Of a stretch of DNA of 64,000 nucleotides, positions 26,747-34,657 are shown piece after piece (the first letter of the stretch is position 1; every line of letters starts with the position of its first letter). The position numbers and the translations under genes were made by a program. The notes under the pieces were generated by a model. That model did not search any database. It saw only the letters and a list, made by a program, of their open reading frames with translations, and was not told the origin of the DNA. Location: NCBI GenBank assembly GCA_017304135.1, contig JAFLBB010000023.1, positions 1 through 64,000 of the forward strand, written 5' to 3'. This DNA is from Acidobacteriota bacterium. GTDB taxonomy: Bacteria > Acidobacteriota > Terriglobia > Bryobacterales > Bryobacteraceae.

Positions 26747-27850
26747 TTGAGCGTGAAAATCGGAGTCAACGCTCTCTATTTACTGCCGGGCCAGGTGGGC
26801 GGCACGGAGATCTACCTGCGCAACCTGCTGGCCGCCATGGCGCGCATCGAGCATCCGCACGAAGTGCTCACCTTCATCAACGACGAGACGCTCAGTGCAC
26901 CGTTGCCGGGCGAATGTGTCCGCCTCGGCGTGCGTGCCGCCAGCCGCCCCGTCCGAATCCTCTGCGAGCAGGTCACGCTCCCCGTTGCCTGTTCTCGCCA
27001 CGGCATCGACGTGTTGCTCAATCCTGGCTTCACCGCGCCCCTGCTCGCGCCCTGCCCCGCTGTCACTGTCTTCCATGATCTGCAGCACAAGCGGTTGCCG
27101 CGGCACTTCCGTTGGTGGGATCTTCCTTTTTGGCGTCTGCTGCTGTTTCAAGCCGCCGTCTCCTCCACACGCCTCATCGCCGTCAGCCACAACACCAAGC
27201 GCGACCTGCTCCACTACTATCCGCTGCGGCCCGATGTGATCGACGTCGTGCATCACGGTGTCGACCCGGCGTTCTTCTCCCTTCCCCGTGCGCCGCGGAA
27301 CATCCTGCTGTGCGTCTCCACCCTGCACCCGCACAAGAACGTGGAGCGGCTTGTGCGCGTCTTCGGCACACTGCACGAGCGTCATCCCGGACTCAAGCTC
27401 GTGCTGGCCGGCATTCGCGGCTTCGCGACCGGCCGAATTGAGCAAGCGATCAAGGAGACCGGCGCTTCCAGCGCCGTCGAAATCACCGGCTGGCTGCAAC
27501 TCGACGCCCTCCGCGCCCTCTACAGCCGCGCGCGCGCTTTCGTCTACCCGTCCACATTTGAAGGGTTTGGCATGCCCGTGCTTGAAGCGATGGCGGCCGG
27601 CGTTCCCACCGTATGCTCCGATATCCCGCCGCTGCGGGAAGTGGCGGGCGACACCGCCTTGCTGTTTGATCCCCATGACGACACGTCGTTGCTTGCGGCG
27701 CTGGAACGGGTCATCGCCGCACCGCCCCACACCGCGCCCGCGATCGAGCGTGCCCGTTCGTTTACCTGGGAAGCCGCCGCTCGCGCCACGCTCGCCGCCT
27801 GTGAATCCGCCGCTGCCCCTACCGCGCCTCGGCCGTCAGGAACTCACTGA
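26747..27850 (+). CDS. Glycosyltransferase family 4 (GT-B)
   Basis: A 367-residue retaining GT-B enzyme. The N-terminal domain has GVNALYLLPGQVGGTEIYLRNLL and the loop HDLQHKRLP...; the C-terminal domain has ILLCVSTLHPHKNVERLVR, LVLAGIRGF, VEITGWLQLDALRALYSRA, and the donor-site FVYPSTFEGFGMPVLEAMAAGVPTVCSDIPPLREV with its E-x7-E. The start is TTG 26747 (GTG 26753 is possible). It closes the glycosylation operon, 17 nt after the TMTC-like gene. Mannose from GDP-mannose is a common donor in the subgroup but is not proven here. Its last 32 nt overlap the convergent LamG gene. Confidence 0.87.
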   Translation: MSVKIGVNALYLLPGQVGGTEIYLRNLLAAMARIEHPHEVLTFINDETLSAPLPGECVRLGVRAASRPVRILCEQVTLPVACSRHGIDVLLNPGFTAPLLAPCPAVTVFHDLQHKRLPRHFRWWDLPFWRLLLFQAAVSSTRLIAVSHNTKRDLLHYYPLRPDVIDVVHHGVDPAFFSLPRAPRNILLCVSTLHPHKNVERLVRVFGTLHERHPGLKLVLAGIRGFATGRIEQAIKETGASSAVEITGWLQLDALRALYSRARAFVYPSTFEGFGMPVLEAMAAGVPTVCSDIPPLREVAGDTALLFDPHDDTSLLAALERVIAAPPHTAPAIERARSFTWEAAARATLAACESAAAPTAPRPSGTH

Positions 27851-28472
27851 CCGCCAACGCCCGCCGCGTGAATCGCGCCAGCCGGATCGCTCCCTTGAAG
27901 TAATCCACCCGGTTGATGCGCGTGCCCGCCGAGGTGTGCCCGGCGCCCTGCGGCGCAAGCTTCACCTCGGCCTCACCCTGCAATTCGCCATTCACAAAAT
28001 GCCGGAACAGGCGGCCGTCATAGACCATGGCCGCGTGATACCACCGGTCGAGCGTGTGCCGCTTCGCAGGGTCGATCAGCGGCTTGGATCCGGTGGCCGA
28101 ACTGGCGAAGCTGTCCAGATACCACTCCCCGCCCACAAGCCTCGTCTCAAACAGCAACCGTGTCTGTGCCCCGCGCTCCTGCAAGTGAAAGAACCGCTGC
28201 TCGCGCTTGCCCCCGCTGTCAGGCCGGAACACAACCTCCCAGGTGAACACACTCGCGCCCGCCAGCGGATGGACTTCGAGGAACAGCGCGTCGTCCACGC
28301 CATCAAACTCAACCGCTTTGCCCGCTGTCGTTTCGATGACGTGAGGCTCGCCTTCGACCTTGGTCAGGTGGCCTCCAATCGAATCGAGCCGGTCAAAGCG
28401 CCACACCTCCGCATCGGAGCCCTGCCCTCGCAGCAGCGCCACGGGAGCGGCCAGGATCGTTCTTCGCAGCAT
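27819..28472 (-). CDS. LamG/concanavalin-A-like lectin domain protein
   Basis: A 217-residue protein, a short N-terminal signal-like segment (LRRTILAAPVALLRG) and one LamG/laminin-type beta-sandwich: VEFDGVDDALFLEV, FTWEVVFRPDSG, RWYHAAMVYDGRLFRHFVNGEL, RINRVDYFKGAIRLARF. This module binds carbohydrate and is often part of secreted proteins. It follows dapD by 12 nt on the same strand, so it probably rides on the lysine operon transcript without a clear functional link. It overlaps the GT4 gene by 32 nt at the 3' end. Confidence 0.75.
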   Translation of the reverse strand: MLRRTILAAPVALLRGQGSDAEVWRFDRLDSIGGHLTKVEGEPHVIETTAGKAVEFDGVDDALFLEVHPLAGASVFTWEVVFRPDSGGKREQRFFHLQERGAQTRLLFETRLVGGEWYLDSFASSATGSKPLIDPAKRHTLDRWYHAAMVYDGRLFRHFVNGELQGEAEVKLAPQGAGHTSAGTRINRVDYFKGAIRLARFTRRALAVSEFLTAEAR

Positions 28473-28484
28473 CGGCCGCCTATC

Positions 28485-29324
28485 CTATCGCAGCAGGTCC
28501 TCGAGTTGGATCTTCGCGTCGGTCTTGTCGTCGCGGTACTTCACAATCACAGGCGTGTAGAGCGACACGCCCCAGTCCTTGCCCGGGCCCCTCGTCACCG
28601 CTCGCGAACCCGCCACCACAACCGCATCGGAAGGAATTACCAGTGGCTGCTCGTCGGTCGCTGAATATACGGCGCCCTTGACCAGATCGTACACCGGAGT
28701 CGAGCGATTCAGGATGACACCAGTGCCCAGCACGGCGCGCCGCTTCACCACGGTACCCTCATACACGCCCGTGTTGCCGCCCACCAGTACATCGTCTTCA
28801 ATGATCACCGGTAGCGCGCCCACCGGCTCCAGCACGCCGCCGATCTGAGCCGCCGCCGAGAGATGGCAGTTCTTGCCGATCTGCGCGCAACTTCCCACCA
28901 GGGCGTGCGAGTCCACCATCGTCCCCGTGTCCACATAAGCGCCGACGTTGATGTACATCGGCGGCATACACGTCACGCCGCGCGCGATGTAACAGCCGTC
29001 GCGAATGCTCGAACCGCCGGGCACAATGCGTACACCCGAATCCGCTGCCATACGCCGCACCGGGTAGGTGGCCTTGTCGAAAAGCGGCTGCCGCGCCGCG
29101 TCAATTGACATGTCCACAATCTGCCCCATGCGGAACCCGAGCAGAATGCCCTTCTTCACCCACGCGTTCACGCGCCACCCGGTGGCCTCGACCGCATCAG
29201 GCTCCGCCGAGCGGATCTCGCCCGCATTCAGCGCCGCCTTGAACTCACCGAACAGCTGGAAATGCTCCTGCGTATACTCGGCGGGCTTTCCGTCAAACAG
29301 GTTCTCGATCTCAGTTCGCAGCAT
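28485..29324 (-). CDS. dapD: 2,3,4,5-tetrahydropyridine-2,6-dicarboxylate N-succinyltransferase
   Basis: Succinylates tetrahydrodipicolinate from succinyl-CoA in the succinylase branch of lysine/diaminopimelate synthesis. At 279 residues it is full length. The N-terminal helical domain is followed by the hexapeptide-repeat beta-helix (GCYIARGVTCMPPMYINVGAYVDTG...GKNCHLSAAAQIGGV...DVLVGGNTGVYEGTVV) and the C-terminal GVSLYTPVIVKYRD. It overlaps the end of dapA by 14 nt, so the two are coupled. The choice of succinyl branch agrees with the M20 desuccinylase at the head of the operon. Confidence 0.93.
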   Translation of the reverse strand: MLRTEIENLFDGKPAEYTQEHFQLFGEFKAALNAGEIRSAEPDAVEATGWRVNAWVKKGILLGFRMGQIVDMSIDAARQPLFDKATYPVRRMAADSGVRIVPGGSSIRDGCYIARGVTCMPPMYINVGAYVDTGTMVDSHALVGSCAQIGKNCHLSAAAQIGGVLEPVGALPVIIEDDVLVGGNTGVYEGTVVKRRAVLGTGVILNRSTPVYDLVKGAVYSATDEQPLVIPSDAVVVAGSRAVTRGPGKDWGVSLYTPVIVKYRDDKTDAKIQLEDLLR

Positions 29325-30213
29325 GAGCCGTTTGTCCCATCAACAATCCGAGCGCTTCCAGCACTCCATCAATCTTCTTGCGCGACGCTTCGGCGGGCTC
29401 CACCAGCGGCAGCCGCCAAACCGGCTCAAGCAACCCCATGCGCGCCATCGCGTATTTCACCGGGCCGGGATTCGACTCCACGAAGTTCACATCCAGCAAC
29501 GGCAGGATCTTCTGCTGAATCGCCCGCGCTCCGGCGAAATCCCCCCTCAGACAGCATGCCGCCAACTGCGACATCTCCGCCGGAATCTCATTCGACGCCA
29601 CGCTGATGATGCCCTTGCCCCCCAACGCCGCCAGCGGAATCGTGATCGAGTCGTCGCCCGACAGCACCGTGAACGACGCCGGTACCTGGTGCACCACTTG
29701 CGCCATCTGCCCGATGTTGCCCGATGCCTCCTTGACGCCGACGATGTTCGCGATGGCCGACAACCGCCGCAGCGTCGCCGGTTCCACATTCACACCCGTG
29801 CGCCCTTGCACGCTATACACAACAATCGGCAGCTTCACCGCCGAGGCGATCGCCTTGTAGTGCTGGTACAGACCCTCCTGCGTCGGCTTGTTGTAGTAGG
29901 GCGTCACTGAGAGCAACCCGTCGGCGCCCATCGCCTCCAGTTCCTTCGCCAGCGCGATCACCTCAGCGGTGTTGTATCCGCCCGCGCCCGCCATCACCGG
30001 GACCTTCCCCTTGGCTTCTTCGAGCGTGATCTCCACCACACGCAGGTGTTCGGCGTGTGAGAGCGTTGGCGATTCCCCCGTCGTGCCGCATGGCACCAGG
30101 AAGTGAATCCCTGCCTCGATCTGCCGCCGCACGAGCTTGCGTAGCGTGGCCTCATCCAGCGAGCCATCGCCGTTGAATGGAGTCACGAGCGCCGTTCCGC
30201 ATCCAGTAAACAT
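29311..30213 (-). CDS. dapA: 4-hydroxy-tetrahydrodipicolinate synthase
   Basis: Condenses pyruvate with aspartate semialdehyde. A 300-residue TIM-barrel aldolase with GTALVTPFNGDGSLD, GTTGESPTLSHAEH, the Tyr of TPYYNKPTQEG and the Schiff-base lysine in IVGVKEASGNI; YSVQGRTG replaces the usual YNVPGRTG. ATG 30213 is preceded by a good GGAGG at the correct distance, so I reject the open frame to 30393. It lies 28 nt after dapB. Confidence 0.93.
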   Translation of the reverse strand: MFTGCGTALVTPFNGDGSLDEATLRKLVRRQIEAGIHFLVPCGTTGESPTLSHAEHLRVVEITLEEAKGKVPVMAGAGGYNTAEVIALAKELEAMGADGLLSVTPYYNKPTQEGLYQHYKAIASAVKLPIVVYSVQGRTGVNVEPATLRRLSAIANIVGVKEASGNIGQMAQVVHQVPASFTVLSGDDSITIPLAALGGKGIISVASNEIPAEMSQLAACCLRGDFAGARAIQQKILPLLDVNFVESNPGPVKYAMARMGLLEPVWRLPLVEPAEASRKKIDGVLEALGLLMGQTAHAAN

Positions 30214-30241
30214 GTTCCACCTCCGTGCCCGTGCGACGGCA

Positions 30242-30937
30242 TCAAGCCGTGCCGAACAACACCTCGCGAAATTCGTAGAATCCCTGCTTGCCCACCACCC
30301 AGCGCGCCGCCTGCAGCGCCCCACGCGCGAATCCCTCGCGGCTGCGCGCCGCATGCCGCAGCGTAATCGTGTCGGCCGCCGAATCGAAGCCAATCTCGTG
30401 CGTGCCCGGATGGGCCCCGGCGCGGCTTGCCGATTGATCGATCCTACGCTCGTATCCCGCCTTGCGCATCGCCTCCACCAGCGTCAACAGCGTACCGCTC
30501 GGGGCGTCCTTCTTGGCCGAGTGATGAATCTCCCACGCCCAAGCCTCGTAGCCGCTCTGCGCCGCCATCAGCCGCGCCGTCTCCGCCGCTACACGCTCGA
30601 AGACATTGACGCCCACCGAGAAATTCGAGGCGTAGACGAATCCCGTGCCTGCAGCCGCCACGGCGGCGCGCGCACGTTCCAGATGCGCCCCCCAGCCCGT
30701 CGTGCCCACCACCGTGTTCACACCCAGCGCGGCCAGCTTCTCGATATTGCCGATGGCCGCTTCCGGCAGCGTGAATTCGATGGCCACATCCACGCCCGCG
30801 AAGTTCTCCTTCGTCATGGCTGAGCCGCCGGCGTTGTTGAACTCATCCAGCCGCAACACCACCTCGAAGCCATACTCGGCCGCCAGCGAGTCCATCATCT
30901 TGCCCATCTTGCCGTAGCCCACGAAGGCCAGCTTCAT
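30242..30937 (-). CDS. dapB: 4-hydroxy-tetrahydrodipicolinate reductase
   Basis: A 231-residue reductase, shorter than the E. coli enzyme (273) as in some other phyla. Nucleotide site VGYGKMGKMMD, central VGTTGW, ASNFSVGVN, then the catalytic EIHHSAKKDAPSGT with His and Lys, and the C-terminal HEIGFDS, LRHAARSREGFARGAL. Its ATG overlaps the stop of lysC by 4 nt (ATGA). Cofactor preference (NADH or NADPH) cannot be read with certainty. Confidence 0.93.
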   Translation of the reverse strand: MKLAFVGYGKMGKMMDSLAAEYGFEVVLRLDEFNNAGGSAMTKENFAGVDVAIEFTLPEAAIGNIEKLAALGVNTVVGTTGWGAHLERARAAVAAAGTGFVYASNFSVGVNVFERVAAETARLMAAQSGYEAWAWEIHHSAKKDAPSGTLLTLVEAMRKAGYERRIDQSASRAGAHPGTHEIGFDSAADTITLRHAARSREGFARGALQAARWVVGKQGFYEFREVLFGTA

Positions 30938-32286
30938 GCGGCCACCTCAAACACCCGCGGATCAAGCTCCGTGAAGAACTCGGCGTGCAACAGCCCTACC
31001 GCCTTCACCACATCGCCGTCGGCAAGCACGAAGCTCAAGTTCAACATCGAGGCCCCCTGCGAAATCATCCGTACGTTGATCCCGTTCAACGCGTGAAAGG
31101 CCCGGCCGGCGATACCCTTGCGCTCGCCCAGGCCGTCGCCCACCAGCGCCACCAGCGCGCGCCCGGTCTCCACGTGGACCTCGGCGAATGCCTGCAACTC
31201 CTCGACAATGCCCTCGATCCGCGCCGTGTTGTCCACCGTCAGCGAGACGCTCACTTCGCTCGTCGTCACCATATCCACCGGAGTCTCGTGGCGGTCAAAC
31301 ACCTCGAAGATACGACGCAGAAATCCATGCGCCATCAGCATTCGCGTCGACTTGATGCTCACCGCCGTAATGTCGCGCTTGCAGGCGATCGACTTGATCG
31401 GATTCTCCGACGGCACGCCCTCGGACACAATCCGCGTCCCCTCAACATCGGGCCGCCGCGAATTCAGGATGAGCACCGGAATCTCTTTTTCCACCGCCGG
31501 CAGCACCGTGCTCGGATGCAGCACCTTGGCGCCGAAGTAAGCCAGCTCGGCCGCTTCGGCAAACGAGATCACGCGCACACGGCGCCCGCCCGCGAGCACA
31601 CGCGGATCGCAGGTCAGCATGCCATCCACATCGGTCCAGATCTGAATCTCCTCGGCGCCGATGCCCGCGCCGACGATGGCCGCCGAGAAGTCCGATCCCC
31701 CGCGGCCGAGCGTTGATGTCACGCCCGCTTTGGTCGAACCAATGAAGCCGCCCATCACCACCACGGCCCGCGCCGCCAGTTGCGGCACGCTCGCCGCCAG
31801 ACGCTCGTAGGTCTCCGCGTAGAGCGGTGCGGCCTGCGAGTGCCGGTCGTCGGTGATGATCAACTCCCGCGCGTCCACATGCACCGCCGCGATGCCGCGC
31901 CGCGAAAACGCCGCTGCTACGGCCAGGCTCGACACGCGTTCCCCGTAGCTTGAAATGGCATCAATGGAGCGCGGCGTCAGCTCGCCCAACACCGACATGC
32001 CGCGCAGCAGTTCGGCCAGCTCCGCGAAGTGCGCATCCACCTCGCCTTTCACCTCCGGCGCCTCGGCATGGTGAAAGGCGCGCAACTCGGCGAGCTTGCC
32101 CAGCGCTTTCTCGCGTTCCCCGGCCACGGCCAGGTGCGCACACTCCAACAGCCGGTTCGTAGTCTTGCCCATGGCAGACACCACCACCACCGGCTTGCGC
32201 TCCAGGCGCGCCCCCACGATCGAAACAACACGGTCGATCGCGGCGGCGGACTCCACCGAGCTGCCGCCGAACTTCATCACAATCAT
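30934..32286 (-). CDS. lysC: Aspartate kinase (monofunctional, ACT-domain type)
   Basis: Phosphorylates aspartate at the entry of the lysine, threonine and methionine pathway. At 450 residues it has the kinase part (MIVMKFGGSSVESAAAI, VVVVSAMGKTTNRLL, SYGERVSSL, GRGGSDFSAA, WTDVDGMLTCDPR, FAEAAELAYFGAKVLHPST) and two C-terminal ACT domains (ITAVSIKSTRMLMAHGF, VALVGDGLGERKGIAGRAF). ATG 32286 is 17 nt after the asd stop. The ACT region suggests feedback inhibition by an end-product, probably lysine. Confidence 0.93.
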   Translation of the reverse strand: MIVMKFGGSSVESAAAIDRVVSIVGARLERKPVVVVSAMGKTTNRLLECAHLAVAGEREKALGKLAELRAFHHAEAPEVKGEVDAHFAELAELLRGMSVLGELTPRSIDAISSYGERVSSLAVAAAFSRRGIAAVHVDARELIITDDRHSQAAPLYAETYERLAASVPQLAARAVVVMGGFIGSTKAGVTSTLGRGGSDFSAAIVGAGIGAEEIQIWTDVDGMLTCDPRVLAGGRRVRVISFAEAAELAYFGAKVLHPSTVLPAVEKEIPVLILNSRRPDVEGTRIVSEGVPSENPIKSIACKRDITAVSIKSTRMLMAHGFLRRIFEVFDRHETPVDMVTTSEVSVSLTVDNTARIEGIVEELQAFAEVHVETGRALVALVGDGLGERKGIAGRAFHALNGINVRMISQGASMLNLSFVLADGDVVKAVGLLHAEFFTELDPRVFEVAA

Positions 32287-32303
32287 TGCCGTAACTCCGC
32301 TGC

Positions 32304-33350
32304 CTACACCAGACCTTGGGCCTTCATCAACTCCGCGTTCAACACCGAAGCCCCGGCCGCCCCGCGCACCGTGTTGTGGCCCAAGCAGAGGAACTTCCAA
32401 TCGAACACCGGACACGGTCGCAGCCGCCCGACGAACACCGCCATGCCGTTTTCCCGCTCCACGTCGCGGCGCGGTTGCGGACGGTCCTGCTGTGGCAGGT
32501 AAATCACAGGCCGCGGCGGCGCGCTCGGCAGCTTCAATTGCTGCGGCAGCGCCGTGAACGACTCAATCGCCGCCCGCACCTCATCCGCGCTGGGCTTCGA
32601 CGAAAGCTCCACCGACACCGAAACCAGGTGCCCGTCCACCACCGGAACGCGATTGCACGTGGCGCTCAGCTTCATCGGATGGTTTGTGAAGCCCGCGCCG
32701 TCACAGCCGCCCATGATCTTGTGCGTCTCCATCTCCATCTTTTCTTCTTCGCTGCCGATGTAGGGGATCACGTTGGCCGTAATGTCCATCGAGGCCACGC
32801 CCGGATAGCCCGCGCCCGAGATCGCCTGCATCGTCGTAATCACCGACCGCGTGATGCCAAACTGCTGGAACGGCGCCAGCGCCATCGTGAGCACAATCGT
32901 CGAGCAGTTCGGATTGGTCACAATCTGCCCGCTCCACCCACGGTTCTTTTTCTGCACAGGCAGAATGCTCAGGTGGCTGGCATTGATCTCCGGCACCAGC
33001 AGCGGCACATCCACTTCCATGCGGTGGTTGCGCGAATTGGAAAGCACGGTATGCCCGTTCTTGGCGAAATCCTGCTCAATCTCCGTGGCCACGCTCGCGT
33101 CCATCGCCGAAAAGACAATCTGCGGCGCGCCGGCCGGCTTACATTCGGCCACAGTGAGGTTGGCCACATCGTCGGGCATCGCGCCCGCCAATCGCCAACT
33201 GGTGGCCTCGTTATACTTCTTGCCCGCCGAGCGGTCGCTTGCCCCCACAAAGGTGATCTGAAACCACGGGTGGTTCGACAGGAACTTCACGAAATGCTGG
33301 CCCACCATGCCGGTGGCGCCTAGGACTCCAACAGGGATGCGTTGACTCAC
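32304..33350 (-). CDS. asd: Aspartate-semialdehyde dehydrogenase (archaeal/fungal-type)
   Basis: Reduces aspartyl phosphate to aspartate semialdehyde. At 348 residues, it has VGVLGATGMVGQHFVKFL at the NADP site, the catalytic Cys in VTNPNCSTIVLTMAL, GAGYPGVASMDIT and C-terminal HNTVRGAAGASVLNAELM. The active-site context and length match the archaeal/fungal subgroup rather than E. coli Asd. The GTG start at 33350 has GGAGG 11 nt before it and overlaps the TGA of the dapE-like gene (GTGA), so I reject the open frame to 33482. Confidence 0.93.
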   Translation of the reverse strand: MSQRIPVGVLGATGMVGQHFVKFLSNHPWFQITFVGASDRSAGKKYNEATSWRLAGAMPDDVANLTVAECKPAGAPQIVFSAMDASVATEIEQDFAKNGHTVLSNSRNHRMEVDVPLLVPEINASHLSILPVQKKNRGWSGQIVTNPNCSTIVLTMALAPFQQFGITRSVITTMQAISGAGYPGVASMDITANVIPYIGSEEEKMEMETHKIMGGCDGAGFTNHPMKLSATCNRVPVVDGHLVSVSVELSSKPSADEVRAAIESFTALPQQLKLPSAPPRPVIYLPQQDRPQPRRDVERENGMAVFVGRLRPCPVFDWKFLCLGHNTVRGAAGASVLNAELMKAQGLV

Positions 33351-34354
33351 GCTGACAACAACCTCCTTACCATCAATGCGTATAAATCCACGGCCGCTTC
33401 CAACTCCCGCTTCGGCACGCGCTCTTCGCTCGTGTGAGCGACATGAATCGTGCCCGGGCCTAGCAGCAGCGGCCTGCCCCACGCCCCGCCAAAGGCGGGA
33501 ATATCGGTGGTGTAGCTCACCACGGTCGTCTCAATGCCCTCCACGGCTTCCATGTGAATCGCCGGCAGGCAGAGAACTTCAACGGCTTCGGCGCGGCCTT
33601 CGCAGGCCTTCTGCACCGCGGCTTTGGTCGCCTCGCCATCGTCCACCAGGCGAATCAGAATCTCCGCCTTGGCGAAATCGGAAATGACGTTCGGCGCGCG
33701 GCCGCCTTGAATAATCCCAATGTTCAGCGTGCTCGGCCCGAGCACCTTGTCGGTGGGCAGCGCAATCCGGCGAATCGCCTCCAGCGCGTCCAGCAGTTTG
33801 TCGATGGCCGATTCGCCCAACTCCGGGTACGCCGAATGCGCCATGCGCCCGCGCGCCGTCACCTCATAGCGCAGTGCGCCCTTGCTGCCCAGCGCCAGCT
33901 TGCACTCGGTCGGCTCGCCGTTGATCAGATACTGCGAACCGCGCGGCATCTTGGCCATGTGGTAGGCCCCCGCGCTATTGCGTTCCTCGCCCACCACAAA
34001 CAATAGCGCCAGACCGCGCCCACCCTCGCTGAGCACTCGCTCAGCCGCATGCAGCATGGAGGCGATGATGCCCTTCACATCGCATGCCCCGCGGCCCCAG
34101 ATGAACTCCTCATCCTCGCGCGAGGGAATGAACGGCGGAACCGTGTCCAGGTGCGTCGATAGCGTCACCTTCGGCTCGCCGAAACAGGCCAGCACGTTGT
34201 ACCGGTTCGGCTGCACCTCGATCCGTTCCACCGTACCGTCAAAGCGGCCCGCCAGCTCAGCCAGGTAGTTGTGCACGAAATGGCCGACGGCCAGTTCATT
34301 GCCCGTGATCGATTCAATGTCGATGAGAGTTCGCGTCAGTTCGAACAGATGCAT
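33347..34354 (-). CDS. dapE: M20-family desuccinylase, probable succinyl-diaminopimelate desuccinylase
   Basis: A 335-residue M20 metallopeptidase. Metal-site motifs: STHLDTVPPFIP, WGRGACDVKGIIASML, FVVGEERNSAGA and INGEPTECKLALGSKG, with a dimerisation domain around 170-275. By motif alone it could be DapE or ArgE/ACY1. It heads a run of asd, lysC, dapB, dapA and dapD, and the presence of dapD demands a desuccinylase, so DapE is most likely. ATG 34354 is preferred; the frame is open to 34435. DapC, DapF and LysA must be encoded elsewhere. Confidence 0.82.
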   Translation of the reverse strand: MHLFELTRTLIDIESITGNELAVGHFVHNYLAELAGRFDGTVERIEVQPNRYNVLACFGEPKVTLSTHLDTVPPFIPSREDEEFIWGRGACDVKGIIASMLHAAERVLSEGGRGLALLFVVGEERNSAGAYHMAKMPRGSQYLINGEPTECKLALGSKGALRYEVTARGRMAHSAYPELGESAIDKLLDALEAIRRIALPTDKVLGPSTLNIGIIQGGRAPNVISDFAKAEILIRLVDDGEATKAAVQKACEGRAEAVEVLCLPAIHMEAVEGIETTVVSYTTDIPAFGGAWGRPLLLGPGTIHVAHTSEERVPKRELEAAVDLYALMVRRLLSA

Positions 34355-34657
34355 AATCACTCGCACCCGGCGAACCGCGGAAAAAAGGCAGGAAGAGAGG
34401 GAAGGGTATTCGGCTCTCCTCGGATAGCGCTCCATCCATACGCGGATGACAGTGGGCAGGATTTAGCCTGGCCCTCCAACCGCCCGCGCTGGCCCACGCT
34501 GGCGATTTCGGCGAGCCCAACTGCCTGCCCCGTTCCCCCACCGTCCGTTTGGCCTCGGAACCACTCGGCGGGCTACTAATGGCGCTCGCTCCTCTACCGG
34601 GAACTCTTAGCGTAGCCGAGGGGGCGCCGCGCCGTCAATGGCCGCCGCCCCTCGCGC
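34355..34657. other. Intergenic region upstream of the lysine operon
   Basis: 303 bp between the end of htrA and the first gene of the lysine operon, both on the minus strand. No coding sequence, tRNA or recognisable lysine riboswitch core could be seen. On the minus strand just after the htrA stop, a GC-rich imperfect hairpin can form between gaggggcg and cgccccctc (about 34618-34652, loop about 18 nt, no U-run); it may end htrA transcription. The promoter of the operon probably lies here but has no clear consensus. Confidence 0.4.

Noticed and set aside
34355..34657. Possible lysine riboswitch upstream of the lysine operon
   Set aside because: I could not find the conserved multi-helix core by eye; a covariance scan would be needed.
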